Notes: generated from the sequence alone by a model not told the origin. Shown: positions 16,744 through 25,746, counted from the first letter of the stretch. The stretch is 64,000 nt of DNA from JBNGOQ01 sp050589645 (GCF_050589645.1 NZ_JBNGOQ010000004.1:124001-188000); one strand, 5' to 3'. Numbers and translations are program-made.

Positions 16744-16861
16744 TCAATATAAACCCTTTAGGGGGCCGAAATTTTTTGGACTAAAGTAATACTCCTGCGC
16801 TTAAATTTCTTAAATTACCGTACATTTTAACGACAAATAGTGTTATTACACCAAAGTTTTT

Positions 16862-16869
16862 TATTTTTG
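16862..16869 (+). promoter_or_regulatory. -7 promoter box of acpP
   Basis: TATTTTTG, exact TAnnTTTG match, 33 bases before the acpP ATG in the divergent purN/acpP spacer. No TTTG at -33. Confidence 0.6.
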
Positions 16870-16902
16870 CCAACGATTTAAATTTTTAAAACCAAAATTA
16901 TT

Positions 16903-17136
16903 ATGTCAGACATTGCATCACGAGTAAAAGCTATCATCGTTGATAAGTTAGGTGTTGATGAGAACGAAGTTGTAGCCGAGGCTAGCTTTACCAACGACCT
17001 AGGGGCAGACTCCTTGGATACAGTAGAGTTGATAATGGAATTCGAAAAGGAATTCGATATCCAAATCCCCGACGATCAAGCTGAGAACATTGCAACAGTT
17101 GGCCAAGCTATAAGTTATATAGAGGAAGCGAAGTAA
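16903..17136 (+). CDS. acpP: Acyl carrier protein
   Basis: Carries growing acyl chains on a 4'-phosphopantetheine arm during fatty acid synthesis. 77 residues, acidic, with the attachment serine Ser37 in GADSLDTVELIMEFE. First gene of the conserved acpP-fabF-rnc block, but a hairpin with a T-run lies between acpP and fabF, so acpP is probably made in excess over the downstream genes, as expected from its high cellular level (inference). Confidence 0.98.
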   Translation: MSDIASRVKAIIVDKLGVDENEVVAEASFTNDLGADSLDTVELIMEFEKEFDIQIPDDQAENIATVGQAISYIEEAK

Positions 17137-17164
17137 TTTCATGATACTTGGACAAGATTAAAAA

Positions 17165-17204
17165 TATCCATGTGGTAATCATGCCGCATGGATAATTTTT
17201 TTTA
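17165..17204 (+). terminator. Hairpin and T-run between acpP and fabF
   Basis: TATCCATGTGG (17165-17175) pairs with CCGCATGGATA (17184-17194; one G-U), loop TAATCATG, followed by ATTTTTTTT. The stem is AU-rich for a terminator, so partial read-through into fabF is plausible. Confidence 0.7.
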
Positions 17205-17242
17205 ATTTCACTAGACTTAGAACAAAACAAAAATTTGGTTCA

Positions 17243-18493
17243 ATGCAATTAAAGCGAGTTGTGGTTACTGGATTGGGGGCCTTGACCCCCATAGGTAACA
17301 ATATCGAGGAGTATTGGGATGGATTAAAAAACGGTAAGAGCGGTTCAGCACCCATTACCTATTACGATACCGAAAAATTCAAGACTAAATTTGCTTGTGA
17401 ACTAAAAAATTACAATTCAGCAGATTTTTTTGACCGGAAGGAGGCGCGGAAATTGGATAGGTTTGCACAATACGCCCTTATTTCTTCGGACGAGGCCATA
17501 GCCGATTCCAAATTGGACTTGGACGCAATCGATAAATTCCGGGTTGGCGTGGTCTGGGGTGCCGGGATAGGCGGCTTGGAAACCTTTCAAAATGAAGTGC
17601 TAAACTACGCCGAAGGGGATGGTACCCCAAGGTTCAATCCCTTTTTTATCCCTAAGATGATAGCGGATATTGCCCCGGGCAATATTTCTATAAAACACGG
17701 GTTTATGGGTCCTAACTATACTACCGTTTCTGCATGTGCCTCTTCGGCCAATGCCATGATCGATGCCCTGAACTACATCCGTTTAGGCTATTGCGACGTA
17801 GTGGTTACGGGTGGAAGCGAGGCAGCAGTGACCATTGCTGGCATGGGAGGATTCAACGCCATGCATGCCTTGTCTACGCGAAACGAAAGCCCGGCGACCG
17901 CTTCACGGCCATTTGATGCCACAAGGGACGGTTTTGTCTTGGGAGAAGGAGCTGGAGCCCTAATTTTAGAGGAATACGAGCATGCAGTGGCCAGAGGGGC
18001 AAAGATATACGCCGAGGTGATCGGTGGCGGACTTTCCAGTGATGCTTATCATATGACAGCGCCGCATCCGGAAGGAATTGGTGTGGAACGTGTTATGCAA
18101 AATTGTTTGAACGATGCCGGGATCAAACCGGAGGACGTGGATACCATAAATACACATGGTACTTCTACACCCTTGGGCGATGTAGCGGAGCTAAAGGCGA
18201 TTACCAAAGTGTTCGGCGCGCATGCCCCAAATATCAATATTAACTCTACAAAATCCATGACCGGACATTTGCTGGGAGCTGCCGGGGCCATTGAGGCCAT
18301 AGCCTCTATTTTGGCCATGGAAAACAATTTGGTGCCACCCACCATAAACCATACTACGGTAGACGAGAATATTGATCCCAAGCTAAATCTAACCCTGAAC
18401 AAGGCCCAAGAAAGGGAAGTTAAGATTGCCATGAGCAATACTTTTGGATTTGGTGGCCACAATGCCTGCGTAGCGTTCAAAAAAATCAGTTAA
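17243..18493 (+). CDS. fabF: Beta-ketoacyl-ACP synthase II
   Basis: Condenses malonyl-ACP with acyl-ACP in fatty acid elongation. 416 residues, family length. The catalytic triad is visible: Cys165 (VSACASSANAM), His in NTHGTSTPLGD near 305 and His in MTGHLLGAAGA near 342, plus the C-terminal SNTFGFGGHNAC. Starts 106 bases after acpP; rnc follows 8 bases after its stop. It uses the ACP encoded next to it. Confidence 0.97.
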   Translation: MQLKRVVVTGLGALTPIGNNIEEYWDGLKNGKSGSAPITYYDTEKFKTKFACELKNYNSADFFDRKEARKLDRFAQYALISSDEAIADSKLDLDAIDKFRVGVVWGAGIGGLETFQNEVLNYAEGDGTPRFNPFFIPKMIADIAPGNISIKHGFMGPNYTTVSACASSANAMIDALNYIRLGYCDVVVTGGSEAAVTIAGMGGFNAMHALSTRNESPATASRPFDATRDGFVLGEGAGALILEEYEHAVARGAKIYAEVIGGGLSSDAYHMTAPHPEGIGVERVMQNCLNDAGIKPEDVDTINTHGTSTPLGDVAELKAITKVFGAHAPNININSTKSMTGHLLGAAGAIEAIASILAMENNLVPPTINHTTVDENIDPKLNLTLNKAQEREVKIAMSNTFGFGGHNACVAFKKIS

Positions 18494-18501
18494 ATCAAAG
18501 T

Positions 18502-19239
18502 ATGGGGTTTCCTTCCAATATATTCAATTCCCGTTCAAAGGAAGATGGGGATTTTTTGGAGGGCATTACAAAAATCCTAGGATTCAAACCCAAAAATCTA
18601 AAGGTCTACAAAAAGGCTTTTTTGCACCGATCGGCCAATAAAAGGGACGAGCACGGCACACCCATGAACTACGAACGCCTGGAGTTTTTGGGAGACGCCA
18701 TGCTCGGGACCATTATTTCCAAACACTTGTACAATGAAGTCCCTGCAGGAGATGAGGGCTACCTTACCAAGATGCGATCAAAGATTGTAAGTAGAAAGCA
18801 TCTGAACGAATTGGGAAAAGACCTTAACCTCATTAAGTTCGTCCACAGCCGTATACCTAAATCCCACTTTGGGGATAACATTCACGGCAATGTCTTTGAA
18901 GCGTTGATCGGGGCCATTTATCTGGACCGAGGTTATGGCTATTGCGAAAAATTCATAAACGAGAGGGTCATTGGTCCCTATGTGGATATAGAACAACTGG
19001 AGGGGCAGGTCATCAGTTATAAAAGTTTGGTCATTGAATGGTGCCAAAAACAGAAAAAGACATTTCACTACGATGTCTATGATGACACGGGTAACGATGC
19101 CTTAAAACATTTTGCAGTAAAACTCTATATTGAAAATAAGGTTTTGGCGAAGGCAAGGGCCACCTCCAAAAAAAAGGCCGAGGAAAAGGCCTCCAAAAGG
19201 GCGTTTTTCGCATTACAGGACCGAATGGATAAATCGTAG
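18502..19239 (+). CDS. rnc: Ribonuclease III
   Basis: Cuts double-stranded RNA in rRNA maturation and mRNA control. 245 residues: the endonuclease domain with the signature ERLEFLGDAMLG (58-69, metal-binding Glu61 and Asp65) and the second acidic cluster FEALIGAIYLDRGY near 135, then a C-terminal dsRNA-binding domain (about 165-240, with KKKAEEKASKRAF). The ATG is 8 bases past fabF, an order conserved in Flavobacteriia. Confidence 0.97.
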   Translation: MGFPSNIFNSRSKEDGDFLEGITKILGFKPKNLKVYKKAFLHRSANKRDEHGTPMNYERLEFLGDAMLGTIISKHLYNEVPAGDEGYLTKMRSKIVSRKHLNELGKDLNLIKFVHSRIPKSHFGDNIHGNVFEALIGAIYLDRGYGYCEKFINERVIGPYVDIEQLEGQVISYKSLVIEWCQKQKKTFHYDVYDDTGNDALKHFAVKLYIENKVLAKARATSKKKAEEKASKRAFFALQDRMDKS

Positions 19240-19351
19240 ACAAAAATTGTTCAACTCCAACGTTTTCGTAAATCAAAACCCCCGCAAACCCCATACTTAA
19301 CTAGGCCAGTTACTTTATTAATTATATATTTACCAATTCGTATATGTGGGT

Positions 19352-19816
19352 ATGGCGGCGATACACAAAATTTCAGGAGACTTTTACGAAGATTCCTTCG
19401 CTTTGATTGCCCTGCACAGTAGTCTGGAGGATTACGCCATGGCGTATGCACTTAACCTGTACCTTAAATCGAATTTATCGAGGACCGCAATAGACTTGGA
19501 TTTGTCCCAAAAAATTTCTTTCCCCATTTTCGAATGGAGGGATAGGATAAACGATCGGTACTGGACCTTGCTTCCCAATAACAGCAACGCAGAGGAACAA
19601 GTGGACCAAAGCGGTCTCTTTAGGAATGAACCTGCATTGACCCTACACCATTTGGTGCCGGAACATAAAGATGTGGATTACTTCTTAAAAATAGAACGGG
19701 ACGATTCGGATATGGATGACGAGCTTGTACGGTCTATCCTTTCAATACCCAGGGTAGTAACGGCATATACCATTGAGGCCAATATGTTGAAATCCAAAAA
19801 CAATTTAATCTTTTAA
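19352..19816 (+). CDS. IPExxxVDY family protein
   Basis: 154 residues. The family is defined by a motif seen here as VPEHKDVDYFLKIE. Function unknown; it is almost always found between rnc and pyk in Flavobacteriia, as here. No signal peptide or membrane segment; likely cytoplasmic. ATG 19352 was chosen over a GTG two codons earlier. Its stop is 4 bases before the pyk ATG, which suggests cotranscription with pyruvate kinase. Confidence 0.85.
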   Translation: MAAIHKISGDFYEDSFALIALHSSLEDYAMAYALNLYLKSNLSRTAIDLDLSQKISFPIFEWRDRINDRYWTLLPNNSNAEEQVDQSGLFRNEPALTLHHLVPEHKDVDYFLKIERDDSDMDDELVRSILSIPRVVTAYTIEANMLKSKNNLIF

Positions 19817-19820
19817 AAGA

Positions 19821-21263
19821 ATGCCAAGCAAGAAAAAGACCAAGATAGTAGCCACCCTAGGACCGGCTACCAGCAAGAAGGAAGTGCTTAAGAGTATGAT
19901 CGAGGCAGGCGTAGATGTCTTTCGAATAAATTTTTCCCATGCCGATTATGAGGACGTTATCGAGCGTATCGGCCTCATCCGTGAGCTCAACGAAGAATTG
20001 AGCACCAATACCTCCATACTAGCAGATTTACAGGGCCCCAAACTTCGGGTTGGTGTGATGGCCGGTGAGGTTGTGGTGGCTCCCGGCGATGAGATTACCT
20101 TTGTAACCGGCAAACCCTTTGAGGGCGATGCGGAAAAAGTGTATATGAATTATGCCAGTTTCCCTCAAGATGTAAATCCTGGGGAACGGATCTTGCTGGA
20201 CGACGGAAAGTTGATATTCGAAGTGTTAAACACCAATAAAAAGGATGAGGTAAAAGCAAAAGTAGTGCAAGGGGGTCCCCTAAAATCCAAAAAGGGGGTT
20301 AATTTACCCAACACCAATATTTCGCTCCCGGCCCTTACCGAAAAGGACATCAAGGATGCCATTTTCGCCATCTCGCAAAATGTGGATTGGATAGCGCTTT
20401 CCTTTGTGCGCTACAGCCAGGATCTGATCGATCTACAGAATATCATCAAAGAACATTCCGACCAAAAAATTCCTATCGTCGCCAAGATCGAAAAACCCGA
20501 GGCCGTTGAGAATATAGATAAGATTGTGGCCTATTGCGACGGACTCATGGTGGCCAGGGGCGACCTGGGGGTAGAGGTGCCGGCCCAGGAAGTTCCCCTG
20601 ATACAAAAACAATTGGTGCTACGTGCAAAAAAGGCCAGGATCCCAGTGATTATTGCCACGCAAATGATGGAAACAATGATTACCAGTCTTACCCCAACAC
20701 GCGCCGAGGTAAACGATGTGGCCAATTCAGTCATGGATGGGGCCGATGCCGTAATGCTTTCCGGGGAGACCTCGGTAGGGAACTATCCGGTTCAGGTAAT
20801 CGAAAAAATGGCGAGTATTCTACAAAGCGTAGAAGGATCGGAACTTATACAGGTTCCCCATGACCCGCCCCATATCAGGACCAAACGTTATATCACCAAA
20901 TCGGTTTGTTACCATGCAGCGATCATGGCCAATGAAATTAAGGCCAAAGCCATTTCGACCCTGACCAACAGTGGGTATACGGCTTTTCAAATTTCGGCTT
21001 GGAGACCTAGTGCACATATCTTGGTCTTTACCTCTAACAAGAGGATACTTACCCAGTTGAACCTGTTGTGGGGCGTGAAGGCCTTTTATTATGACCGATA
21101 CGTTTCTACCGATGAGACCATAGAGGATGTGAATAAAATTGCATGCCAAAAAGGATTTTTGGATGCGGGCGATATGCTCATAAGCTTGGCCGCCATGCCG
21201 ATAAAAGACAAGGGTATGGTAAATACGCTACGGGTTACCGAGATCGAAACCTGCAATTTCTAA
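19821..21263 (+). CDS. pyk: Pyruvate kinase
   Basis: Makes pyruvate and ATP from phosphoenolpyruvate and ADP, the last step of glycolysis. 480 residues. Motifs: KIVATLGPA and FRINFSH at the N-terminus, LADLQGPKLRVG, the active-site signature IVAKIEKPEAVENID, MVARGDLGVEVP, and ATQMMETMI with TRAEVNDVANSVMDGAD. The C-terminal allosteric domain is complete. Last gene of the acpP-to-pyk block. Confidence 0.98.
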   Translation: MPSKKKTKIVATLGPATSKKEVLKSMIEAGVDVFRINFSHADYEDVIERIGLIRELNEELSTNTSILADLQGPKLRVGVMAGEVVVAPGDEITFVTGKPFEGDAEKVYMNYASFPQDVNPGERILLDDGKLIFEVLNTNKKDEVKAKVVQGGPLKSKKGVNLPNTNISLPALTEKDIKDAIFAISQNVDWIALSFVRYSQDLIDLQNIIKEHSDQKIPIVAKIEKPEAVENIDKIVAYCDGLMVARGDLGVEVPAQEVPLIQKQLVLRAKKARIPVIIATQMMETMITSLTPTRAEVNDVANSVMDGADAVMLSGETSVGNYPVQVIEKMASILQSVEGSELIQVPHDPPHIRTKRYITKSVCYHAAIMANEIKAKAISTLTNSGYTAFQISAWRPSAHILVFTSNKRILTQLNLLWGVKAFYYDRYVSTDETIEDVNKIACQKGFLDAGDMLISLAAMPIKDKGMVNTLRVTEIETCNF

Positions 21264-21339
21264 AACCCAAAGGAAGTGACACAAAAAAGTCCCTATAGGT
21301 ATGCCCTGATCGGGACCTTTGCTTTATGGGCCTATGTGT

Positions 21340-21861
21340 TTAGGCCACTTCTCTTTCATAGGCGATGAAATTTACCAGCTTTCCCTTTCCATCAAATATA
21401 GGTTCGCCCTTTATCCAGCAGTTATATGGTTCACCGTTTTTGCGGTAGTTTAACAAGGTGGCCTCAAAGGGAAGTTTGTTTCGCACCGCCTTGGAAATGT
21501 AACGCGCCGTGTCCTTACAGGTATCCTTGCCCTGGAACATCTTTGGTTTCTTGCCCATAATCTCCGCTTGGGGGTAGCCGTTCATTTTGGATATATTGTG
21601 TGTGGCATACACGATGTTCAATTCCACATCGGTGACCACAATTACGTGTTCCTTTTCTGTCAAAGCCCGATCAAATTTGCCGGTATAGGACCATTGATTG
21701 TCTTGGGCCAAGCGGTTTAGCCCGCAGATGTCCTTGGCGTCCTTGCAAAGCTTGTTGAAATAAGGACCAAACAGGTCCCATGAAACCAAGGGGAGTGCGG
21801 TTATGTTCCTGGATCTGTAAAACGTATTGGCCGCTTCATCATAGGCTTTTATTTCGTCCAT
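21340..21861 (-). CDS. PAS-domain protein, LOV-like without the photoactive cysteine
   Basis: 173 residues. The N-terminal 60 residues have no recognised domain. Residues about 70-170 form a single PAS domain ending in FIAYEREVA. It resembles LOV domains (NYRKNGEPYNCWIKGEPI; then FDGKGKLVNFIAYE), but the stretch that in LOV proteins reads NCRFLQG is KPKMFQG here, so the flavin-binding cysteine is replaced by proline. There is no output domain. It may sense a ligand or redox state, or act through a partner; no function can be assigned. Convergent with pyk and divergent from the AraC gene. Confidence 0.8.
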   Translation of the reverse strand: MDEIKAYDEAANTFYRSRNITALPLVSWDLFGPYFNKLCKDAKDICGLNRLAQDNQWSYTGKFDRALTEKEHVIVVTDVELNIVYATHNISKMNGYPQAEIMGKKPKMFQGKDTCKDTARYISKAVRNKLPFEATLLNYRKNGEPYNCWIKGEPIFDGKGKLVNFIAYEREVA

Positions 21862-22174
21862 CTGAAAATTTTAAAGTGTAAAACCTATGCTTGTTAAACA
21901 CAGGGCCTATCCCAAAAGAAGGGCCTCCAACTCACTTTGGCACCTTTCTAATTTCGAAATCAATACTAGCAAAAGGTTTTGAGCTATGAAAATTTGAGGA
22001 AAAGATTAACAATTTTGTTTGAGGATAAGGACCTGATATCGGGTTGGACCCTATGTAAGCATAAACAAAAAAAGAGGACTGAGATAGTACTATTATGGAC
22101 TTGATGCCCAAAAATTGAGGTAGCCCGATTAAAATCTTTCAATATAATGCCATATTTACGTAAATTTCCGTCCT
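21862..22174. other. Divergent spacer between the PAS gene and the AraC gene
   Basis: 313 bp, AT-rich, must hold promoters for both genes. I see no exact TAnnTTTG box on either strand. Next to the AraC start the run TTTACGTAAA is a short palindrome and a possible operator. No open frame or RNA structure is convincing. Confidence 0.4.
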
Positions 22175-23023
22175 ATGAAGTTTGAATTTCACGACCCAAA
22201 GCTCGGCTCCATTTTTGGATTGACCGATGATATAGTAAAGGACGAAGGTTACTTTTCAACGACCGCAGGGACCATTAAATTTTTATGGAACAGAAATAGG
22301 GAATCCGTGTTTTTTCAAATTGATGGCATACGCATGGAGCTACTCCCGGACCAATTGGTCACCACCACCTATCTTCAACACGTATCGTATGACAAGGAGC
22401 AGGGGCCGCTTACCGCTTTTCTGTTCAACAGGGAGTTTTATTGTATCTCGGACCACGACAGTGAGGTATCCTGCAACGGGATCTTGTTTTTTGGAACACA
22501 GGATGTTCCCATTATAAGTATACCCAAGGAGCAACTCAGGAAGTTCAACACCTTGTACGAGGTATTCGAGGATGAGTTTAGTACCCCCGATAAAATTCAG
22601 GGCGATATGCTTCAGATGTTGTTGAAGCGGCTTATCATCATCTGTACCCGCCTGGCCAAGGAACAACTGATCGTAAAAAAACTGGATAACGAACAAATTG
22701 ATGTGATTCGAAAGTTTAATGTCTTGGTAGACCTGCATTACAAGCGCAAGCGCAAGGTAAGCGACTATGCGGAGATGCTTTTTAAATCGCCCAAGACACT
22801 ATCGAACCTTTTTGCCATGTACAATCAAAAATCCCCACAACAAATCATCCTGGAACGCCTGGCTTTGGAAGCGAAAAGACTGATGAATTTTACGGATAAA
22901 CAAAATCAGGAAATCGCTTACGAACTCGGGTTCAATGACCCGGCCCATTTTAGTCGTTTTTTTAAGAAAATGACCAATTTCTCACCCACCCAGTATAGGG
23001 AGTCCGCCCTAATTACTCCCTAA
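22175..23023 (+). CDS. AraC family transcriptional regulator
   Basis: 282 residues. The C-terminal 100 residues carry the double helix-turn-helix: SDYAEMLFKSPKTLSNLF (first HTH) and IAYELGFNDPAHFSRFFKK (second, the AraC signature), then FSPTQYRE. The N-terminal 190 residues look like a cupin-type sensing domain with no motif that shows the ligand. A likely target is the small-protein/AhpD-like/cupredoxin group immediately downstream on the same strand, but this is inference from position. Confidence 0.92.
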   Translation: MKFEFHDPKLGSIFGLTDDIVKDEGYFSTTAGTIKFLWNRNRESVFFQIDGIRMELLPDQLVTTTYLQHVSYDKEQGPLTAFLFNREFYCISDHDSEVSCNGILFFGTQDVPIISIPKEQLRKFNTLYEVFEDEFSTPDKIQGDMLQMLLKRLIIICTRLAKEQLIVKKLDNEQIDVIRKFNVLVDLHYKRKRKVSDYAEMLFKSPKTLSNLFAMYNQKSPQQIILERLALEAKRLMNFTDKQNQEIAYELGFNDPAHFSRFFKKMTNFSPTQYRESALITP

Positions 23024-23115
23024 AGGGAAATTTCTACAAGCACTCGGGCAATCCTTCATAACATCTAGATGGCAAAGTGCCGCATCTTTGCCCTGTAATT
23101 TAAAATTAGTGAAGG

Positions 23116-23265
23116 ATGAAACTGCAAGCTGTATTGAATTTAATAGCAAATAACCACCGGGTCAACGAACCCGTGGTGCATACGATAAGTCCTAAGACCA
23201 ACTGTGCTGAGGAGGACAATCACGATTTTTATTGTGATGCGGAAAAACCATTTGTTCAATTCTAA
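23116..23265 (+). CDS. Small hypothetical protein (49 residues)
   Basis: Begins MKLQAVLNLIANNHRVNEP and ends AEKPFVQF. It has two cysteines (NCAEEDNHD and FYCDAEK) in an acidic stretch with His and Asp. Such spacing could bind a metal, but that is speculation. It has no membrane segment. A near-consensus -7 box CATCTTTG lies upstream, and the AhpD-like gene starts 61 bases after its stop. Not recognised; its codon use and position between two same-strand genes make it a fair candidate for a real small protein. Confidence 0.5.
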   Translation: MKLQAVLNLIANNHRVNEPVVHTISPKTNCAEEDNHDFYCDAEKPFVQF

Positions 23266-23326
23266 AAGACCATAAATATAACAGTGTATTAATCGCCCTA
23301 AATGGGGCAAACAAAAATTTAAAACT

Positions 23327-23875
23327 ATGAGCACATTTAATGTACCTAAGAGAGAAGAAGTGAGCGCCGACAATCAGGCAATTTTTGACAACCTTCAAAA
23401 AGCTGTGGGCTTTGTTCCCAACCTTTTTGCCACCTATGCGCATTCGGAAAATGCATTGGCCAACTACCTGACACTTCAAAATGCAAAAACATCCTTGAAG
23501 GCCAAGGAAAAGGAAGTGGTCAACTTAGCGGTTAGCGAGGTGAACAATTGTATCTATTGTTTGTCTGCCCATACGGCGATAGGAAAAATGAACGGTTTTA
23601 CCGAGGAGCAAATTTTGGAACTCAGGGATGGAAACGCCTCCTTTGACAACAAATTGGATGCTTTGGCCCGGTTGGCCAAGAACCTGACCGAAAACAGGGG
23701 CGCTGCAGATGACGCTGTCTTGGAAAACTTCTTCAATGCAGGTTGGACCAAAGAAAATCTTGTGGATACTATAGTACTTGTTGGTGACAAGACCATTTCC
23801 AACTATTTGCACAAAACCACGAAAGTCCCCGTAGACTTTCCGGTAGCACAACCTTTGAACGCCATAGAAGCATAA
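23327..23875 (+). CDS. Carboxymuconolactone decarboxylase family protein (AhpD-like)
   Basis: 182 residues, all-alpha AhpD fold expected. The redox motif CIYCLSAHTAIGK gives CxxC followed by a His, the arrangement of AhpD-type alkylhydroperoxidases (peroxidase-related proteins). It probably reduces peroxides or acts as a thiol reductase; the reductant is unknown. It lies between the 49-residue protein and a cupredoxin, downstream of an AraC regulator, which fits an oxidative stress group (inference). Confidence 0.9.
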   Translation: MSTFNVPKREEVSADNQAIFDNLQKAVGFVPNLFATYAHSENALANYLTLQNAKTSLKAKEKEVVNLAVSEVNNCIYCLSAHTAIGKMNGFTEEQILELRDGNASFDNKLDALARLAKNLTENRGAADDAVLENFFNAGWTKENLVDTIVLVGDKTISNYLHKTTKVPVDFPVAQPLNAIEA

Positions 23876-23909
23876 GTAAACTAAATAAATCATAATTAAA
23901 ACAACAAAA

Positions 23910-24299
23910 ATGAAAAAAGTAATAGCAGTATTGGTATTGGCCTTGGGCGTATCCTTCAACATGGCGGCCCAAGAGAAAGCGATGAAGGAAACGTCCAAGG
24001 TAATCGCCTTGGAGCAAACACCTGGGCAGTTTACCCAGAAACAACTAACGGTTTCCGCTGGAACCTATGTTTTTGAGATTACCAACAATGCCGTAGGACA
24101 TGACGTAGGTTTTGTTTTGGTGGAAAAGGGAAAAGATGTGAGCAAGCCTGAGAACCACATTCAAACGGCCTATGTGACCAAACCAGTGGCCACGGGTGCG
24201 ACCCAAACGTCCAAACCCACCACCTTGGAAAAAGGAGAGTACATATATTTTTGTCCCCTGAACCCAACATCTACTGATAATACCCTAATTGTGAAATAA
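23910..24299 (+). CDS. Secreted cupredoxin-like protein
   Basis: 129 residues with a signal peptide (MKKVIAVLVLALGVSFNMAAQ). The mature part has a plastocyanin-like beta sandwich pattern: a candidate His ligand in AVGHDVGFV and Cys in YFCPLNPT. The second His usually found a few residues after the Cys is missing (STDNTL), so copper binding is uncertain. Acts in the periplasm, perhaps in electron transfer or copper handling. Starts 34 bases after the AhpD-like stop and ends at a strong terminator. Confidence 0.8.
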   Translation: MKKVIAVLVLALGVSFNMAAQEKAMKETSKVIALEQTPGQFTQKQLTVSAGTYVFEITNNAVGHDVGFVLVEKGKDVSKPENHIQTAYVTKPVATGATQTSKPTTLEKGEYIYFCPLNPTSTDNTLIVK

Positions 24300-24320
24300 G
24301 TAGAAGAGACCGAGAAAATG

Positions 24321-24356
24321 AAAGCCCCGAAAGTTCTAGAACTTTCGGGGCTTTTT
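24321..24356. terminator. Bidirectional terminator between the cupredoxin and SDR genes
   Basis: AAAGCCCCGAAAGTTCT pairs perfectly with AGAACTTTCGGGGCTTT, flanked by A- and T-runs, so it serves both convergent genes. Confidence 0.92.
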
Positions 24357-24372
24357 AATGTGTTCGCTACCC

Positions 24373-25119
24373 TTAGTTTCTACCGGCCATGACCCCGCCA
24401 TCCGTATCCCATACGGCCCCGGTGACCCAGGAGGCCTTATCGGAAAGTAAGAAGGAGATGACCTCTGCAACATCTTCAGCGGTGCCATTTCTTCCAATGG
24501 GGTGAAAACCATGAAAACCCTCCAGGGCCTTATTGGCCTCTGAACGTCCTCCAAAGACCGAATCGTAGACCGGGGTTTGTACCACTGCCGGGGAAACCGC
24601 ATTTACACGAATATTGGCATCGCCCAATTCCATGGCCAAGTGTTGGGTAAGGCTGTGCAGGCCTGCCTTTTGCATAGAATAGGCCGATGACGGGGTGGCC
24701 TTTACGGATTGTTTGGCCCACATAGATCCCACATTTACAATGGAGCCACCACCGCTTTCCTTCATTTTTTTGGCTACGGCCTGGGTCGTAAAAAAGAAAC
24801 CTTTGTTAAGGTTCAGATACGAATCGTAATCCTGACGGCTGTGGTCCAAAAAGGGTTTGGGGGCAAATATGCCCGAAGCGTTTACCAGGTAATCCACCCG
24901 CTCCATTTGTCCAATTTCGGATACCAGTCCGTCTACTTGCGTTTCATTGCCAATGTCCACCTTGTGGGGGACAACACCGGCTATGTTCTGGAGTTTGTCT
25001 GCAGTGCGGCCCACTACGTGTACCGTTGCTCCTGCATCTAGCAGGGATTGTGTTACCGCCTCGCCGATACCACTGGTACCGCCGACGACGATGGCTGTTT
25101 TCTTTTGAAAATTTGACAT
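24373..25119 (-). CDS. SDR family oxidoreductase under TetR control
   Basis: 248 residues, classical SDR. Gly motif VVGGTSGIGEAV near residue 11-22, NASG near 92, catalytic Ser in NVGSMW, Tyr and Lys in SAYSMQKAG, and AVSPAVV after strand 6. The SDR lies 59 bases downstream of a TetR regulator on the same strand, with a palindromic operator in the gap. This is the usual layout for an oxidoreductase induced when a small lipophilic or reactive compound lifts the repressor. The substrate is unknown. Confidence 0.92.
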   Translation of the reverse strand: MSNFQKKTAIVVGGTSGIGEAVTQSLLDAGATVHVVGRTADKLQNIAGVVPHKVDIGNETQVDGLVSEIGQMERVDYLVNASGIFAPKPFLDHSRQDYDSYLNLNKGFFFTTQAVAKKMKESGGGSIVNVGSMWAKQSVKATPSSAYSMQKAGLHSLTQHLAMELGDANIRVNAVSPAVVQTPVYDSVFGGRSEANKALEGFHGFHPIGRNGTAEDVAEVISFLLSDKASWVTGAVWDTDGGVMAGRN

Positions 25120-25143
25120 TGTATTGAGTTTAAATTAATAATG

Positions 25144-25159
25144 GACAGACAAGTCTGTC
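25144..25159. promoter_or_regulatory. Predicted TetR operator before the SDR gene
   Basis: GACAGAC and GTCTGTC are perfect 7-base inverted repeats with a 2-base centre. It lies 25 bases before the SDR ATG, just upstream of an AT-rich stretch with a weak TAATTTAA -7-like box. The same GTCTGTC half-site recurs before the TetR gene. Confidence 0.7.
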
Positions 25160-25178
25160 TTTTTTAGATTAAATTTTT

Positions 25179-25742
25179 TTAAGAAATCAATTGGGCACCG
25201 ATATTTTTGGCCGACTTAATGGGCCAATCGTTTTGGTGTAAATGGCTTTCGCTTACCGCACCCTCGTATAAAAGGTACAGGCTGTGGGCCAGCTCTTTGG
25301 CGGCTCTTTTTGAAACATCGGTATGGTTGTCCAGGATTACCTCCCTTAAAAAAGTGAGCAGTTCTTTTTTTTGTTGTTGGATTTCGGTCCTGATCTGGAG
25401 CTCGTCAGCAGGAATTTCGGCAACCGTCCTTATGCACCAGCACCCACTAAAATTAGGCTCCCTATAAAACTCGCTTAGAAAATCAAACACGCCCAATATT
25501 CTCCCTTTGCCCTTGGGCAGCGCCCGGATGAAGTCGGTGAGCGCATGCATGAAATGGTGGTGTTTGTGCTTCAAATAGGCAATACAGATAGCGTCCTTGG
25601 ACCTAAAATGATGGTATAGCGTGGCCTTGGCTATACCGGCTTCCGCAATGATTTCGTTGATGCCCGTTGCATTGTACCCCTTGGCATAGAACAATTCCGA
25701 TGCCGTCTCCACAATGTGTTGCCTGATTTCTGAGCGCTTCAT
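25179..25742 (-). CDS. TetR/AcrR family repressor
   Basis: 187 residues. The N-terminal HTH is typical: IVETASELFYAKGYNATGINEIIAEAGIAKATLYHHFRSKD (residues about 9-48, cited here by position with recognition helix AKATLYHHF). The C-terminal ligand domain has WCIRTVAEI and resembles the LmrA/YxaF-like group. It precedes the SDR gene on the same strand. Operator half-sites before both genes indicate that it represses itself and the SDR. The -7 box ends 4 bases before its ATG. Confidence 0.93.
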   Translation of the reverse strand: MKRSEIRQHIVETASELFYAKGYNATGINEIIAEAGIAKATLYHHFRSKDAICIAYLKHKHHHFMHALTDFIRALPKGKGRILGVFDFLSEFYREPNFSGCWCIRTVAEIPADELQIRTEIQQQKKELLTFLREVILDNHTDVSKRAAKELAHSLYLLYEGAVSESHLHQNDWPIKSAKNIGAQLIS

Positions 25743-25746
25743 GAAG

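Noticed and set aside
20534..20863. A 109-codon plus-strand frame in pyk
   Set aside because: Out-of-frame shadow of pyruvate kinase; Gly/Arg-rich and without support.
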